Shown one piece after another: positions 1 to 10,925 of a DNA stretch of 64,000 nucleotides (the first letter of the stretch is position 1; every line of letters begins with the position of its first letter). The stretch is taken from NCBI GenBank assembly GCA_019188255.1, contig JAETXT010000010.1:186001-250000 (forward strand). Reading direction: 5' to 3'. Source of the DNA: Verticillium longisporum. Its lineage: Eukaryota; Ascomycota; Sordariomycetes; Glomerellales; Plectosphaerellaceae. A model generated the notes under the pieces. It saw nothing but the letters and a program-made list of their open reading frames with translations, made no database searches and was not told the DNA's origin. The translations under genes and the position numbers were made by a program.

Positions 1-1009
1 ATCGGCGCCACCAGTTACGACCACACAAAACTTGGCGCCAACTCAATTCTTTGTTCCTGACCTGGTCCGACGGCCAGCGTTCGACTTGTCCAGGCCGTGC
101 TCACTCGTTTTCTTCTTCGCTGCTTTTGTCTCACTAGCCGATCTATGATATTTCTCCGAAGAACTGACGCGAGGGAGTGCGCCAGAGCTCCAACCCAATC
201 GCGATTCATGTGTCGGGAAACGACCATCATCATCCGAGGTGTCCCCATCAGCGCTACCGTGCTGCCGCGGCCCTGCGCAGCCCCGATATCCAATGGTCAT
301 CTCCGTCAAAGGAGTCTAGTCATGTGGCCTGCCAGCCGCTGATTCAATCTTTGTTTTGCCATGGGCCACGGCGCGCGCCTCATATCATATCATATCATCC
401 GGTGGGGATGCAGTGTCTTACTGTGTAGACTGACAAGCCCGTCGTGCCGCAGCGGCTGCCAAGCCCAAGCACTTCCCTTCGAATCATCTCGAGGAACAAT
501 CTCACAATGCAAGCAGCCGTTCTTGGCCCCGCGTGCCTGCTGTTCAGCTCAAGGATCAGGCTAATAAGGCCATCCATCCTTCAGACCTATCAGCTTATTT
601 TGGCAGCATGTCTTTGGCGCTCGTTCCTGTCAGGACATGCGCCTACGAGGACATGTGAAGACTCGGGACGGTGAACGATCACTGGTCCACGAGACAGGGA
701 CACGGCGGCCGTTCCTGAAAGCAGGCGAAATGGGTATGCGAGTTGCTCGGATGGGTGCACCAGGTTTGTGATACCTGTCAAGAAAAAAAATGCCAGCCCT
801 CGTAAAACAAAAACTCTATCGTGGAAGAAGCCGTGAAAAATCAAGGCAGAGATCTGCCCCGCCATGCCATCAGGGGCAACTCTAACATCAGCCTCCTTTG
901 TGGATGTTTCAACAGTTATTTCAACAGCTACCTCGTCATGGGTATACATCATACACCGTCTCACCGTCACATCGCGTCCATCAAGCTCAGGAGCCTCTTT
1001 CACGAGAGA
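1..1009. other. Non-coding flank before the tyrosinase gene
   Basis: No reading frame here has protein-like composition or a recognisable motif. The short open frames overlap on both strands. It ends at the stop codon of the tyrosinase gene, so its right part should be that gene's 3' untranslated and terminator region. A gene truncated by the window edge cannot be excluded. Confidence 0.5.
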
Positions 1010-2167
1010 TTACGTTGATGCCGAGTACGTGTAGCACAGGGGCCCGGCCTGGGTATCCATGAAGTCGCGCACAATGGGCTCCTCGTCGGCAAGCCGCATG
1101 ACCGGCATCGTGTCGTCCAAAGAGGCCGAGATGACCCTGTTGGGGTCGTTGAAGCCGGCGTAATCCGCCAGACGCGTGGCGTTACGGCCCTGCCACTACA
1201 GCGGACGTCAGCAACTGCACCATGGCAAGCAAAGACGAGGTTGACAGTCAGGGAGGGTGGGGGAGAACGTACCTTGGCCCAGGCACGGTCGACGTTGGCG
1301 TGGTGCAGGAAGAAGAGCGGCTCGTTGGGCGAGGTCGCGGGACCCATGTCACCAAAGATGATGCTGTGGACTGCGTGCCAAGTCAGTATCAGCAGAAAAG
1401 AAGGCAAGGTGGTTGACGAAGAAGAACGTACTCTGCGCGTGCGGCAGCCCCTCGAGCATGTTGCTCATGGCGGCGTACGTGTCAAAGCCATAGATGGTGT
1501 TCATGACTTTGGAGTTGTAGGCAGCAGCCTGCATGTCGCCAATGATCATCTCGCCGTTCTCGTCCCTGCCCGAGGCATTGTTGAACTCGCGCGTGAAGCA
1601 GTGCGGCCGGTCGCCTGGGTCGTTCATGTTGGGCCAGCCCATGGCGAGGGTCAGGTTCGTGTGGGCAAAGGGCCCGTCGACGACGCAGCGCTCGAAGCCG
1701 GGCTCGGTGCTCCCCGTGCGCACGCCGTTGCCGCCGAAGCCCGTCTCGGCGTCAAAGACGGGCGAGTTGGGCGTGTTCACGGCGTCGCCGTCAATGCTCC
1801 AGTCCCAGTACGGCTGCGCGCCGGCGAAGCCGCACTCGGTGCGCAGCAGGTCCTCGTGCAGCTGCACGTACCAGCGGTGCCATGGGAGAAAGTTGGCCAC
1901 AAAGTGGATGTCCGTGTTGAGGCTAAAGTGGGTGAAGACGAGGTCGTCCATGCGCGTCGTCACGGCGTCGACAAACTCGTACTTAGCCTTGGGGAGGTTG
2001 CGGAGGCAGACAGCGGCGCGGAGGTACTCGGCCTTTTCGGCGCCGGTGAGCTCGCGCCACTCTTTGCGGACGACGGGGTCCGCGCAGGTGCTGTTGGCAC
2101 GAGGAATGACGCTCGCCGAGGCGGCTGCCGTCAGGGAAAGAAGAGCGGCGATCGATCGGGAGAGCAT
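1010..2167 (-). CDS. Secreted tyrosinase / polyphenol oxidase, short form
   Basis: A type-3 copper protein of 339 residues in three exons, with introns at 1371-1431 and 1196-1272. The tyrosinase family hydroxylates monophenols and oxidises diphenols to quinones; its fungal roles include pigment and phenol metabolism. Residues 1-19 look like a signal peptide (MLSRSIAALLSLTAAASAS), so it is probably secreted. The CuA ligands are visible as H80, H88 and H97, the last in the FLPWHRW motif. CuB is H243 and H247 plus the histidine pair at 268-269 in the FFLHHANVDRAW motif; the second intron falls just after that motif. The protein ends shortly after the central domain, so it lacks the long C-terminal shielding domain of larger fungal tyrosinases. 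An upstream in-frame ATG at 2212 would mask the signal peptide, so 2167 is preferred. Substrate preference cannot be read from the sequence. Confidence 0.9.
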
Positions 2168-2284
2168 CTTGGCGAGGCTGCTAGCGCGATACGAGGGGTG
2201 CGAGCAGATCAACCTTGAGACAAGGAGGTGAGGCGTGGTCGAGTCAACGACCTGTTCTACATCATGACGCTCTCCTTCGGCTTC

Positions 2285-2290
2285 TTATAG
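2285..2290 (-). promoter_or_regulatory. Possible TATA element of the tyrosinase gene
   Basis: CTATAA on the minus strand, about 120 bases upstream of the chosen start. The position and sequence suit a fungal TATA box. There is no further support. Confidence 0.3.
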
Positions 2291-2936
2291 CGAAGGACAT
2301 GCTCGATGCCGAGCCCTGTAGGGCTTTCATTCTCTGCGCTCGTTGAAGTCCTCATCTCGAGGGCGCGGAGAACCCGTATAGGTCTCTTGGCATATTCGTG
2401 TGCCGGGAGGGGACACGGTCCCCCGAGCCCTCGAACCGTCCAGTCGCATTCATCGAAGAGTCCTGCCGTTCGTGTTCACAGGGCCCTGGCATCGGCCGCG
2501 ATCCCAGAGTAGAAGTGATGATCGGGCATGAATTCTCGGAGTGGGTTTCTCATGACTGAAATGAGTTATTCTGGGAGCGTAGAGGCGGCTCTCGCAGCGG
2601 ACCCCCTTTCCCCGGGTTTTTGGCCCGGTCCTTTAACATGTAGGTCGCTTGCCTCGGCCCACGTTTCGGGGCGCAGTAGTCATGTACATTGCCGGGTTGC
2701 TCGTGTAGGACATGACCGCCGCTTACTCGGCATGCGTCTTGCTTGCTTTGCGAGGCATGGCATTGTATCATCAATGGATGGCTTCGGGAATCGACTGGGT
2801 GGTATCTGAAGATTACAGGCCTTGCGAAGGAGTAGGAAGTAGTAGGCACAGCAATTTCTTGCTTGGACTTAATGTCCTTGTCAAGTCCTCAGACTTTGAT
2901 CTATAGGCCCACATGACGGAGGACATGTCATCACCA
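2291..2936. other. Spacer between tyrosinase and tRNA-Phe
   Basis: It should contain the upstream part of the tyrosinase promoter. I see no coding frame or structured RNA in it. Confidence 0.5.
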
Positions 2937-3026
2937 GGGGGGATGGCGCAGTTGGGAGCGCGTTAGACTGAAGTCAACTTCAGGAAGTCAATCTAAAGGT
3001 CGCTGGTTCGATCCCGGCTCACCCCA
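2937..3026 (+). tRNA. tRNA-Phe (anticodon GAA) with a short intron
   Basis: A complete cloverleaf can be folded: acceptor GGGGGGA/TCACCCC with discriminator A, D-arm GCGC-AGTTGGGA-GCGC, anticodon stem TTAGA/TCTAA, and T-arm GCTGG-TTCGATC-CCGGC. The loop reads C-T-GAA-G, followed by about 17 inserted bases (2974-2990) and then A, which is the canonical intron position after base 37. The body resembles fission-yeast tRNA-Phe (ATGG, GTTGGGAGC, AGACTGAAG and GGTTCGATCCCGG segments). One acceptor pair is a G-A mismatch (G5-A68). No CCA is encoded, as expected in a eukaryote. It should be transcribed by RNA polymerase III from the internal A and B boxes, then spliced. Confidence 0.92.
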
Positions 3027-3049
3027 GCTCATGATCTACGAATCATTCG

Positions 3050-3098
3050 TTTTGCCATTTCTCTCAAGCCTTGTTCGAGTTTCTTTTTTTTTTTTTTT
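3050..3098 (+). terminator. Pol III terminator T-runs downstream of tRNA-Phe
   Basis: The first T4 run (3050-3053) lies 24 bases after the tRNA 3' end. A run of about 15 T follows at 3084-3098. Runs of four or more T on the coding strand terminate Pol III, so the long run probably serves as a backup. Confidence 0.55.
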
Positions 3099-4103
3099 AC
3101 TAATGTTTCTTCTGCCATCGACCGCCTCCATGTCTCAATGACAGCTCTAACAAAAGCCAAGTATCAATCACTTCACACATACCTCTCTAGCTTACACAAC
3201 ACCTCAGCTCATTCAACAGCGATGCAGCGCCGTGCAAACGGCCCTCGACCGCCGAACCTCAACAGAAACCTCCGACCCCGCCCCGGCACCGTCATGATCT
3301 CCTTCACACACACTCTCTCGTCTCCCTCGTACCACCGAGCGGACCCGCCGTCGTCCCCGCGCGCACATCCATCCCCCTTGCATGTTTCACCTTGTTTTCC
3401 CCTTGCGTCCGTCCCGCCGCGCGGCGTGGTATCGCCGACTGCCTACCCCAAAGGTAATCTCGCCACGAGGGCTCACTCGCTCTGCATTGCCCCAAGCCGC
3501 ACGGGCGTTCTCCACCACGGGGCCGGTGCAGAGCAAGGAGGAAAGGAGACCCGAGAAAACACGGTATCGCTTTCCGTCTCGTGTGCTGCCTTCAGGGCCT
3601 CGCGCCGTCGCGGGGATGAGAGGTTGCTCCCGTTGCAGTCGGGCGAAAATGCATGTCTCGAGTGCCTTGCTCTACGCACTTTTTCTTTTATTCGCACGTG
3701 CCAAATAGAGTCGTGGCCGTCACTGACGCTCTGAACTCTCATATTTGGAGCCGTAGCCTCATCCGGGAAACATATCCCGCACGGCAACGTATCACAATGA
3801 CTATACGTTCCCATGACAATTCAAAATAGCACGCGCCGGAGAGAATCTTTAAAAGAGAAAAAAAATTGGAGTTCTTCATCACCCCTTGGGCGTATGGTAA
3901 CAGAAAGGACGAGAGGGGTGTGCGTCCTCCCCGGCCGCAGCCGATTACACTACACTATAATGCTCAAAGCATCAACACAGGATATGCCATCCAACGCCGC
4001 ATGTATGACGGAACTCCTGCCCGTGGAGTTCCGTATATGACCTCCAGAGGCCGGATATCAGGAAAAAGTAAAACAACGATGCCTCTCTCGCCTCTCTACA
4101 CTT
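3099..4103. other. Spacer before the ABC transporter 3' end
   Basis: No confident gene. A frame at 3382-3708 (+) contains a stretch resembling a mitochondrial presequence but has no recognisable mature protein; it is discussed among the findings. The right end should be the 3' untranslated region of the ABC transporter. Confidence 0.4.
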
Positions 4104-7100
4104 TTATGTATGCTTCTCCAGGCTCTGCAGGTTGACCAGCTCGGCGTACCGGCCGTTCGCCCGCATGAGCTCCGTGTGTGTACCCTGCTCTACGATCCGT
4201 CCCTGATCGAATACATAAATCACATCCGCCTTTTGGATAGTGCTCAGCCTGTGCGCGACGGCAATCGTCGTCCGTCCCTTGGCCGCCTTGTCGAGGGCTG
4301 CCTGCACAACGTGCTCCGACTCCGAGTCCAACGCGGACGTCGCCTCGTCTAGCAGCAGGATCTTCGGGTCTCGGATCAATGCACGTGCAATGGCAATGCG
4401 CTGCTTCTGTCCACCCGACAGGAGGGCACCCTTGCTGCCGACGACTGTGTTGAAGCCGTCGGGCAAAGACACGATGAAGTCGTAGATGTTGGCCTCACGG
4501 CATGCAAACTCAATGGCCTCATCCGTGGCCTCGTGGGGAGTGCCGAGCAGGATGTTCTCGCGAATGGAGCCCTGGTACAGTGTAGGCTCTTGACTGACGA
4601 GCGCGATGAAGGACCGGTAATTGTTTACGTTGAGCGTGCTAATCTCCTTGCCGTCAATGTAAATGCCACCTGCCAACGGGTCGTAGAATCGCTCGAGAAG
4701 CGCAATCGTCGTCGACTTGCCGCAGCCCGAAGCGCCAACGAGCGCGATGTATTGGCCAGGGCGTACGGTGAGGTTCAGACCGCGCAGCACGGGCTGCTCC
4801 GGCCTCGTCGGGTAGCGGAAGTGCACATCGCGGAACTCGAGCGTGCCGTCGACCGACTCGAGCGACTCGCCTTCTGTGGACCAAGTGTCAATGGTCGGCT
4901 TGCGGTCAAAGAGTGTCTTCAGCTCGCCCGCCGCCTGATGCGCCTTGCCCATGTCGGGCGCGAAAGAGAAAATGGAACCAGCCGACTGCGCACCGAAGAT
5001 GATGGCGGAAAAGCAGACGAAGAACTGGAACATATTGTATTCGCGGCTGGCGATGAGTGTGCCACCGTACCAGAAACCGAGGGCGAAAGCAAGGAACGTC
5101 AGAGACTGAGAGCCAGCGTAGAGTGAACTCGACTTGAGGACGGATCGCAGACTGCGTCGCTGCTGCTCGGCCAGCGACTTCTTGTACATGTCGAGGACAT
5201 CCTGCTCGCGGGTGAGGGACGCAACGGTACGGATGGCCGAGATGGCCTCGGAGGCGAAGCTCGCCGAAGAGGAATACGCAGCCTTGGACCGGCGTTGGAA
5301 GTGTGCGAGGATCCAGAAACGGAAGAAGCCACATCCGATCAGGAGTGGAATCGTTGCCGCGCATACGAGGGCGAGTTTCCAGCCGATGGCAATAGACAGC
5401 GCCAACGCCGCGACAAGCGTAGTGGTGACCATGAGCAGGGTACCTAGTGTGACACCGCTCAGTCCTGCCACGTGCGTGGTCTCGGTCGACAAGAAAGACG
5501 TCAGTGCGCCGGCCGTGTTCTCGTCCTTGTCAAAGAAGGCAACATCCTGGCGCAGCATGGTGCGGAAAGCGCGGTCTCTGACCCGGTGGACGAGTCGCTA
5601 CGAGCTCTTGGCGATCAGGATCTCTTGAGTCGCAAACGCGAAGAGCTTAACCAGAGCAAGCAGCAGATACATGAGACTCCAGAAATCGGAGTTGGACTTG
5701 ATCTGTTCGCGATTCTGATCCGTCACAGGCTCGATGAGCGTGACAATCTGCTTGGCAAAGAATACGGCTGTCGTTGGGTTGCCACCACCACAGATGATGG
5801 AAAAGATCAATCCAATCAGCATGAAGTGCACCTCCTTTTTGTTGAAGGAGCCAATGAGCTTGATCAGTGTCCAGAGACCATACTTCTTCTCCAGTTCGGG
5901 CTGCTTGCCCTGGAGAGCAACACTGGAAGCTGACTTGGTGGTGGTGGTGCGGTTGAGGTTGATGTCGTCTTGCGGATCATGCACGTAGCCTTCCTTGGAT
6001 CGGGAAGCTTGACGTATCAGCTGCTCATCCTTTTCGTCGATGGCTGCCGCCTCCTCGGGGGTCATCTCGTTCACGGCGGCAATGTTCTGGGCGGTGACAA
6101 GGTTGTAGTAGGCAGCGTTCAGTTCAAGAAGCTCGTCGTGAGTTCCCTGCTCGACAATGCGACCCTCGGACATGACAACAATATTGTGAGCGTCACGGAT
6201 TGTTGAAAGACGATGGGCAATGGTAATCGTCGTGCGACCTTCGGCGGCGACCTCGAGGGCGGCTTGTACGACGCCCTCCGACTTGGTGTCGAGGGCCGAG
6301 GTGGCTTCGTCAAGCAGAAGAACTACATCATATTGTCAGTTCTGAGGGGCTTCCGAAAGGCGTGCAGACTGGCAGAAGTAACTTACTCTTGGGGTCAGAG
6401 ACAATGGCACGAGCGATGGCAATACGCTGCTTCTGGCCGCCAGACAACAGGAAACCGCGCTCGCCGACATTTGTCTCGTATCCCTCGGGAAGGCTGGTGA
6501 CGAAATCGTGGGCATCGGCCTTCTTTGTACTTCCGATGACGAGCTCTCGCATCTTTTCTTCAGACTCGGTCTCATGCTGGGGACCAATGAGGCCATGACG
6601 AATGATGCCGAAGATGGTCGTGCCGAACAACGTTGGTTCCTGGCTAACAAGGGCCATCTGCTGGCGAAGCCATCGAAGGTTGAGCTTGGTGATATCATGT
6701 CCGTCCAGGTAGACGGATCCCTGGACAGGATCGTAGAAGCGCTCGACAAGTCCAACAATTGTACTCTTACCAGAACCCGAGGCGCCGACCAAGGCAGTCG
6801 TCTTGCCGGCGGGAATAGTCAAGGAAACATCCTGCATGACGATGACCTCGGGCCGCGAGGGGTAGATGTGCTTGATGCCCTTCAGTGTGATAGTGCCCTC
6901 CAGCTTCTCGAGCTTGTCGCCGGTGTCAAGAGAAGGGTCCAGGGGTGACACACGGTCGATGGTGTTGTAAATCTTGGCGGCCGCAGCGACAGCTGTGGAG
7001 AATGCTTGGATATTGGGTGCAACGTTGCCAAGATTGGACGCACCGCTCATGCCCGCCATCATGTAAATCAAGACAGCTCGAAGGTCCACCTCGCCGCTCA

Positions 7101-8169
7101 GGATGTAGGTACTTCCCATCCAGAAGGCCAAGCCGTAGTTGAGGTACAAGATGCACATCATGCCTGCGACCATGCAGCCAATGGCTCCCTTGACTCTGAA
7201 GCCGAAAAACTCGGCCTTGACGAGATGAACATCGTACTGCTTGGCCAGGCGGTCCTGGGTGCCAAAGGCGATGGCATTTCGGATGGAGCTGATGACCTCG
7301 TCGGCCAAGCTGCCACCCTGGGCGTACGAGTCAATGGACTGTTTGTTGAACTTCATGATAAACGTCGATCCACTGCCCATGACGAGGACGAGGGCGACGA
7401 CGGTCGAGAAGAGGATAAGAGTCAGCTTCCAGTAGAAGATGAAGCCGATAACGAAGGCAGCGATGAATGTGGCGAGTGCGGCAATGGTCAGCGAAACCTT
7501 CTCAGACATGCCGTCCTGGATCAGGTTGGTGTCGGCCGTGATGCGCGTTGTGACCTCTCCGGAGCCGAGGTTGTCGAAGAAGCCAATGTTCTGGCGCATA
7601 CAGCTCTCGAGATAGTGAATGCGAATCTGGGCACTGATGTGCTCACCCGTGTAGATGAAGCCGACGGTCGAGATGTAGCTGACAACGAATTCGCCGATGG
7701 CCAGATAAACAAAGTACAAGACCAGCTTGGCAAGCTCATCCGTAAAGTCGTCATAGGACATACTCCGGTAAACGAAGTAGTCCTGGAAAACATTCTGCAG
7801 ATTGCCGAAGATGACCGTCATGAGCGGCAGTGCGGCACCTGCAGCAATGGCACAGAGGGTGGAGATGACAATGATGATGATGTCGTTGGTCGAGGAGTAC
7901 CTGTAGAGCGCCGCCACGCCCGCCTTGACTTCGGGGGTGATGATCTGGCGCTTCAACACGGCTGCCTCGTCATCGGGCAGGTGTTTGAAGGGATCTTCTT
8001 GGGATGCGGCCTTGGGCGGGGTCGCAATCTTGCTGTCGGCTTTCTCGAGGTCATTCTTGTCGGTAGCAGCCTTCTCGTTGGTGTGGGAATGGGCTTCTAT
8101 CTCCGTCGAGTCCCCTTGCGAGGAAGCGGTGCCGCTCGCGACGGGCTTTTCTGGTAGTGGGGTGGGCAT
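4104..8169 (-). CDS. ABCB-type full-length multidrug transporter, interrupted by one in-frame TAG
   Basis: This is an ATP-driven exporter of the MDR/P-glycoprotein class (TMD1-NBD1-TMD2-NBD2), expected in the plasma membrane. Two exons are joined across an intron at 6323-6386, giving 1333 codons, the usual length for the family. Residues 1-90 are a charged cytosolic leader and TM1 begins near residue 95. NBD1 has Walker [10 protein letters not shown] near 460, signature LSGGQKQR near 576 and Walker B ILLLDE near 598. NBD2 has Walker [10 protein letters not shown] near 1127, signature LSGGQKQR near 1230, and [12 protein letters not shown]. The oddity is codon 836 (5598-5600), a TAG inside TMD2 in the order [20 protein letters not shown], where relatives normally have Glu. 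The frame continues intact on both sides to the end at LEKHT. It is either an inactivated allele or a base error. I cannot identify the drugs exported. Confidence 0.9.
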
Positions 8170-10925
8170 GGTAAGAGCTGGGAGAGTTGGGAGAGCCTCG
8201 CAGACTCGCGCAGCTTGGGGGAAGGTTCAACTGGAGGAAACTATTCCCAACGGCGTCGAGTCACCAGAAGCTTCTGCTATAGGAGGTTTTGGTGATTGCA
8301 AACGGGTTGCACTGTTCTCGCGTGGTGATGTCTCAGCCTCACGTTTGGCGCATCGGGGAAGAATGCGATCAGAGGTTGCTTCACCCAAAGCGGGACCTCC
8401 TATGTCGTTGTGCCGGGCTGTCGTAGCTGGTGTTGTTATCGTCTTCGTCGCAGTCTGGTGTTCGTAGCAGAAAACTGGTCAGTCATCTGCAAATTGTCCT
8501 AAAAGAGAACCAACAGTCGATGCAAAAGGAAGGAAAAGTGCTTTGAAGCTGGACAGAGGACCACAGGGATCTTTGTTGGTGGGATGAGATTGTTGTTGTA
8601 CTTGTAGCAACCGAGGCAACTACCATGTAATAGCTCGCTGCTGCTGCAGGTGGAATTTGGGCTGGGTCAACGGCAAGGGATCTTGCCGATGTTCCGTCCA
8701 CTTTGTGGCGGGGCTGATTATCCCCGGTCCAGATGCACAGCGTCTTGTGGTTGCACGTTGGTGCTTCCTTCTGGAAAAGCAGCGCCCTCTTGGTAGCGGT
8801 TCCCTCGTTTACGCCCGAACCGGGGGTACAAGATGGGACTCGGCCGGAGAGGGCAGGGGCGGCCGGGGCCAGCTCGTTCCACACGGTCTGACTCCCTCGC
8901 CGTGTCAGCAGCAGCAGATACGTACCGAAGGTACTACATTACATGTACATGTACACAAGTTCCTAGGCTAATCCGAAAGATTCCACCGATGCGATTGGTA
9001 GCCAGCATCAGGCCCCCTCCACTTCAAAGGGTCTCACAGCTGTGCATTTTTTAGCTGCTCAGGACACCCACCACATCCACCACCCACCACCCACCACCCA
9101 CCATCCACCACCAAACCAAGCCTGCGCCTCAAGTATGGCAACATGTCACTCTGGTGTCTCGTCTAGCATTGCGTCACCTCACTTTTGTTGTCTCTGCCAT
9201 GTTATCATCGCCAGACCATACGGCGGCCGTCATCATCGGCGAAAGATCCTATCGGCAACCATTGCGGCACAGCATTGAGTGACTCAACGGAAGTAGCGGC
9301 TCCCAGACAACATGCATCAGGATCACTCGCGTCCCCCCATTGCAGGAAGATCCATCGCATCAAGATCCATTGCATCAAGGTAATGGTTAGGTACCTTACC
9401 TTGGAAGGGTTCGTAAGGGGGAAGGGTCCCAACCCAAGGGGGCATTGTCTTACCGCGCCTCGGGCACTTCAACGCCCCGAAGCCCACCCCGCCGAGTTTG
9501 AGTCTATTGGACACCTTGACCGACGCGCCGCGGGGCCACGCGCCGTCACTGATTTACCCCGAGTTGTCGTCGCTTAAATCCACTGGCACAAGTCAGTCGC
9601 CCCGTTCGCGGCGCACCACTTCCGGCAATGGCTTGCCGAATGGCCTGGCCTGCTGTTGCGCTGCTCCCCGTGCTGCTGCTGTCGCTGCTGCCTGGGGAGA
9701 TTTGCCCACGGCTACCTCGTAGGTACCTTGGTGCCTTGGTAGGGGGCGACGCGTGCGTGGGTATGTGGATTTTGTTTCTGATGCACAGCTCGTAACTACC
9801 ATGTACGACGGCTCTTACGAGTAAGATCATGTGTGTCGTGTCGCAATGATGTGGTCCTTCCTTCCCGTGCTTTTACACTTTTTGGGATTCGTTTCGCCTT
9901 AGCTGCCTGTTTGTTGAAAGTTCCCGTCTCGGACTCGCATTCGCTGGGCGCGGATCCAGGTCGAAACCCTATACTAACGCCGACTAACCCCATCTTTGCC
10001 TTGTCGCGTCGCATGTCTCCGGTCATCAAATGCGAAGGCCAAGCTTTTCGCTTGGCTTGGGGTCTCCGTCTGTCGTAGTCCACTATGCACGATGCATATG
10101 GCACAAGGAGTGGACCTCCGTCCCTAAGTGTTGACCCTCAGAATTTCCCAATGTGGTGGCCGATAACGAGGTCCATCCCAAGTCCTAAGTGAACTGAACG
10201 CTAGGGAGATTGTGCTCAGCAGCCTTCGGTGGGAGGGGCGTTCATCCGGACATTGAGCAGAGTCTGGGAAAAGCCGTCGTCTCACTAAGGTAGTGAACTG
10301 AAATGGTCTTGTCTCGAGGCTTTGGTCCAAGGCAGATTGACGGGAGTTTCGAAATCTCTGCGCAGAAGAAGAGGATGAAATTTGCATACCATGTAGTTCC
10401 TCCATGACACAGGCTACACCAGGAGCAATGAAGCACATTGGATGGGCGCCTTCACTGCGTGTGTCGGGACGAGATTTCTTACCTTTCGTCGTCGAGATTG
10501 CGCTGTGGCTGACACGTGGCGAGATCTGGCTCAGGTGGCGTTGGCCCCACCTACAGTCGGATTTGCCTCCAGCTCCAGCTGGAGTCCTACCTGGACAGAA
10601 TTAAGCTTGTGAAGCTATTCGGTTAGGCTTCAGCTACCAACACGTACCGACGTCTCTTCCACCCGCCTCCAGGCTTTTGCCACGCTAAGGGCCGATGGCA
10701 ATCTGTCCTCTCTCGAAGAAACCTATCTGAACCGCCAACATCCTACAGCCTCGACCTGTGACGACAACACGAAGTACAGCTTTTGAACATACTTTCGAGG
10801 GCGCTGCATACGTCATGCACTGAGCCCAGCTTGCATTTTGCGACTTGACGACAACGACGACGACGATTGCCTACACGCACCGAACGAAAATCATCTTGAA
10901 CCACACGATCAAACACTCCCTCAAC
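8170..10925. other. Long divergent spacer between the ABC transporter and the SARAF-like gene
   Basis: It should hold both promoters. It contains a CCA-rich satellite (9065-9113) and two GGTACCTT-type motif clusters (9386-9404 and 9712-9744). No open frame looks like a protein. Confidence 0.5.
9065..9113. repeat. CCACCA/CCCACCA simple repeat
   Basis: An imperfect tandem of CCCACCA and CCATCCA units over about 49 bases, in non-coding DNA. Confidence 0.8.

Noticed and set aside
1241..2218. 325-residue open frame on the plus strand
   Set aside because: Antisense shadow of the tyrosinase, which has all six copper ligands.
7006..8157. 383-residue open frame on the plus strand
   Set aside because: Antisense shadow of the ABC transporter first half; no motifs of its own.
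9065..9113. CRISPR-like array or telomeric repeat
   Set aside because: Simple CCA-type satellite without spacers; the organism is a fungus and the unit is not a telomere repeat.
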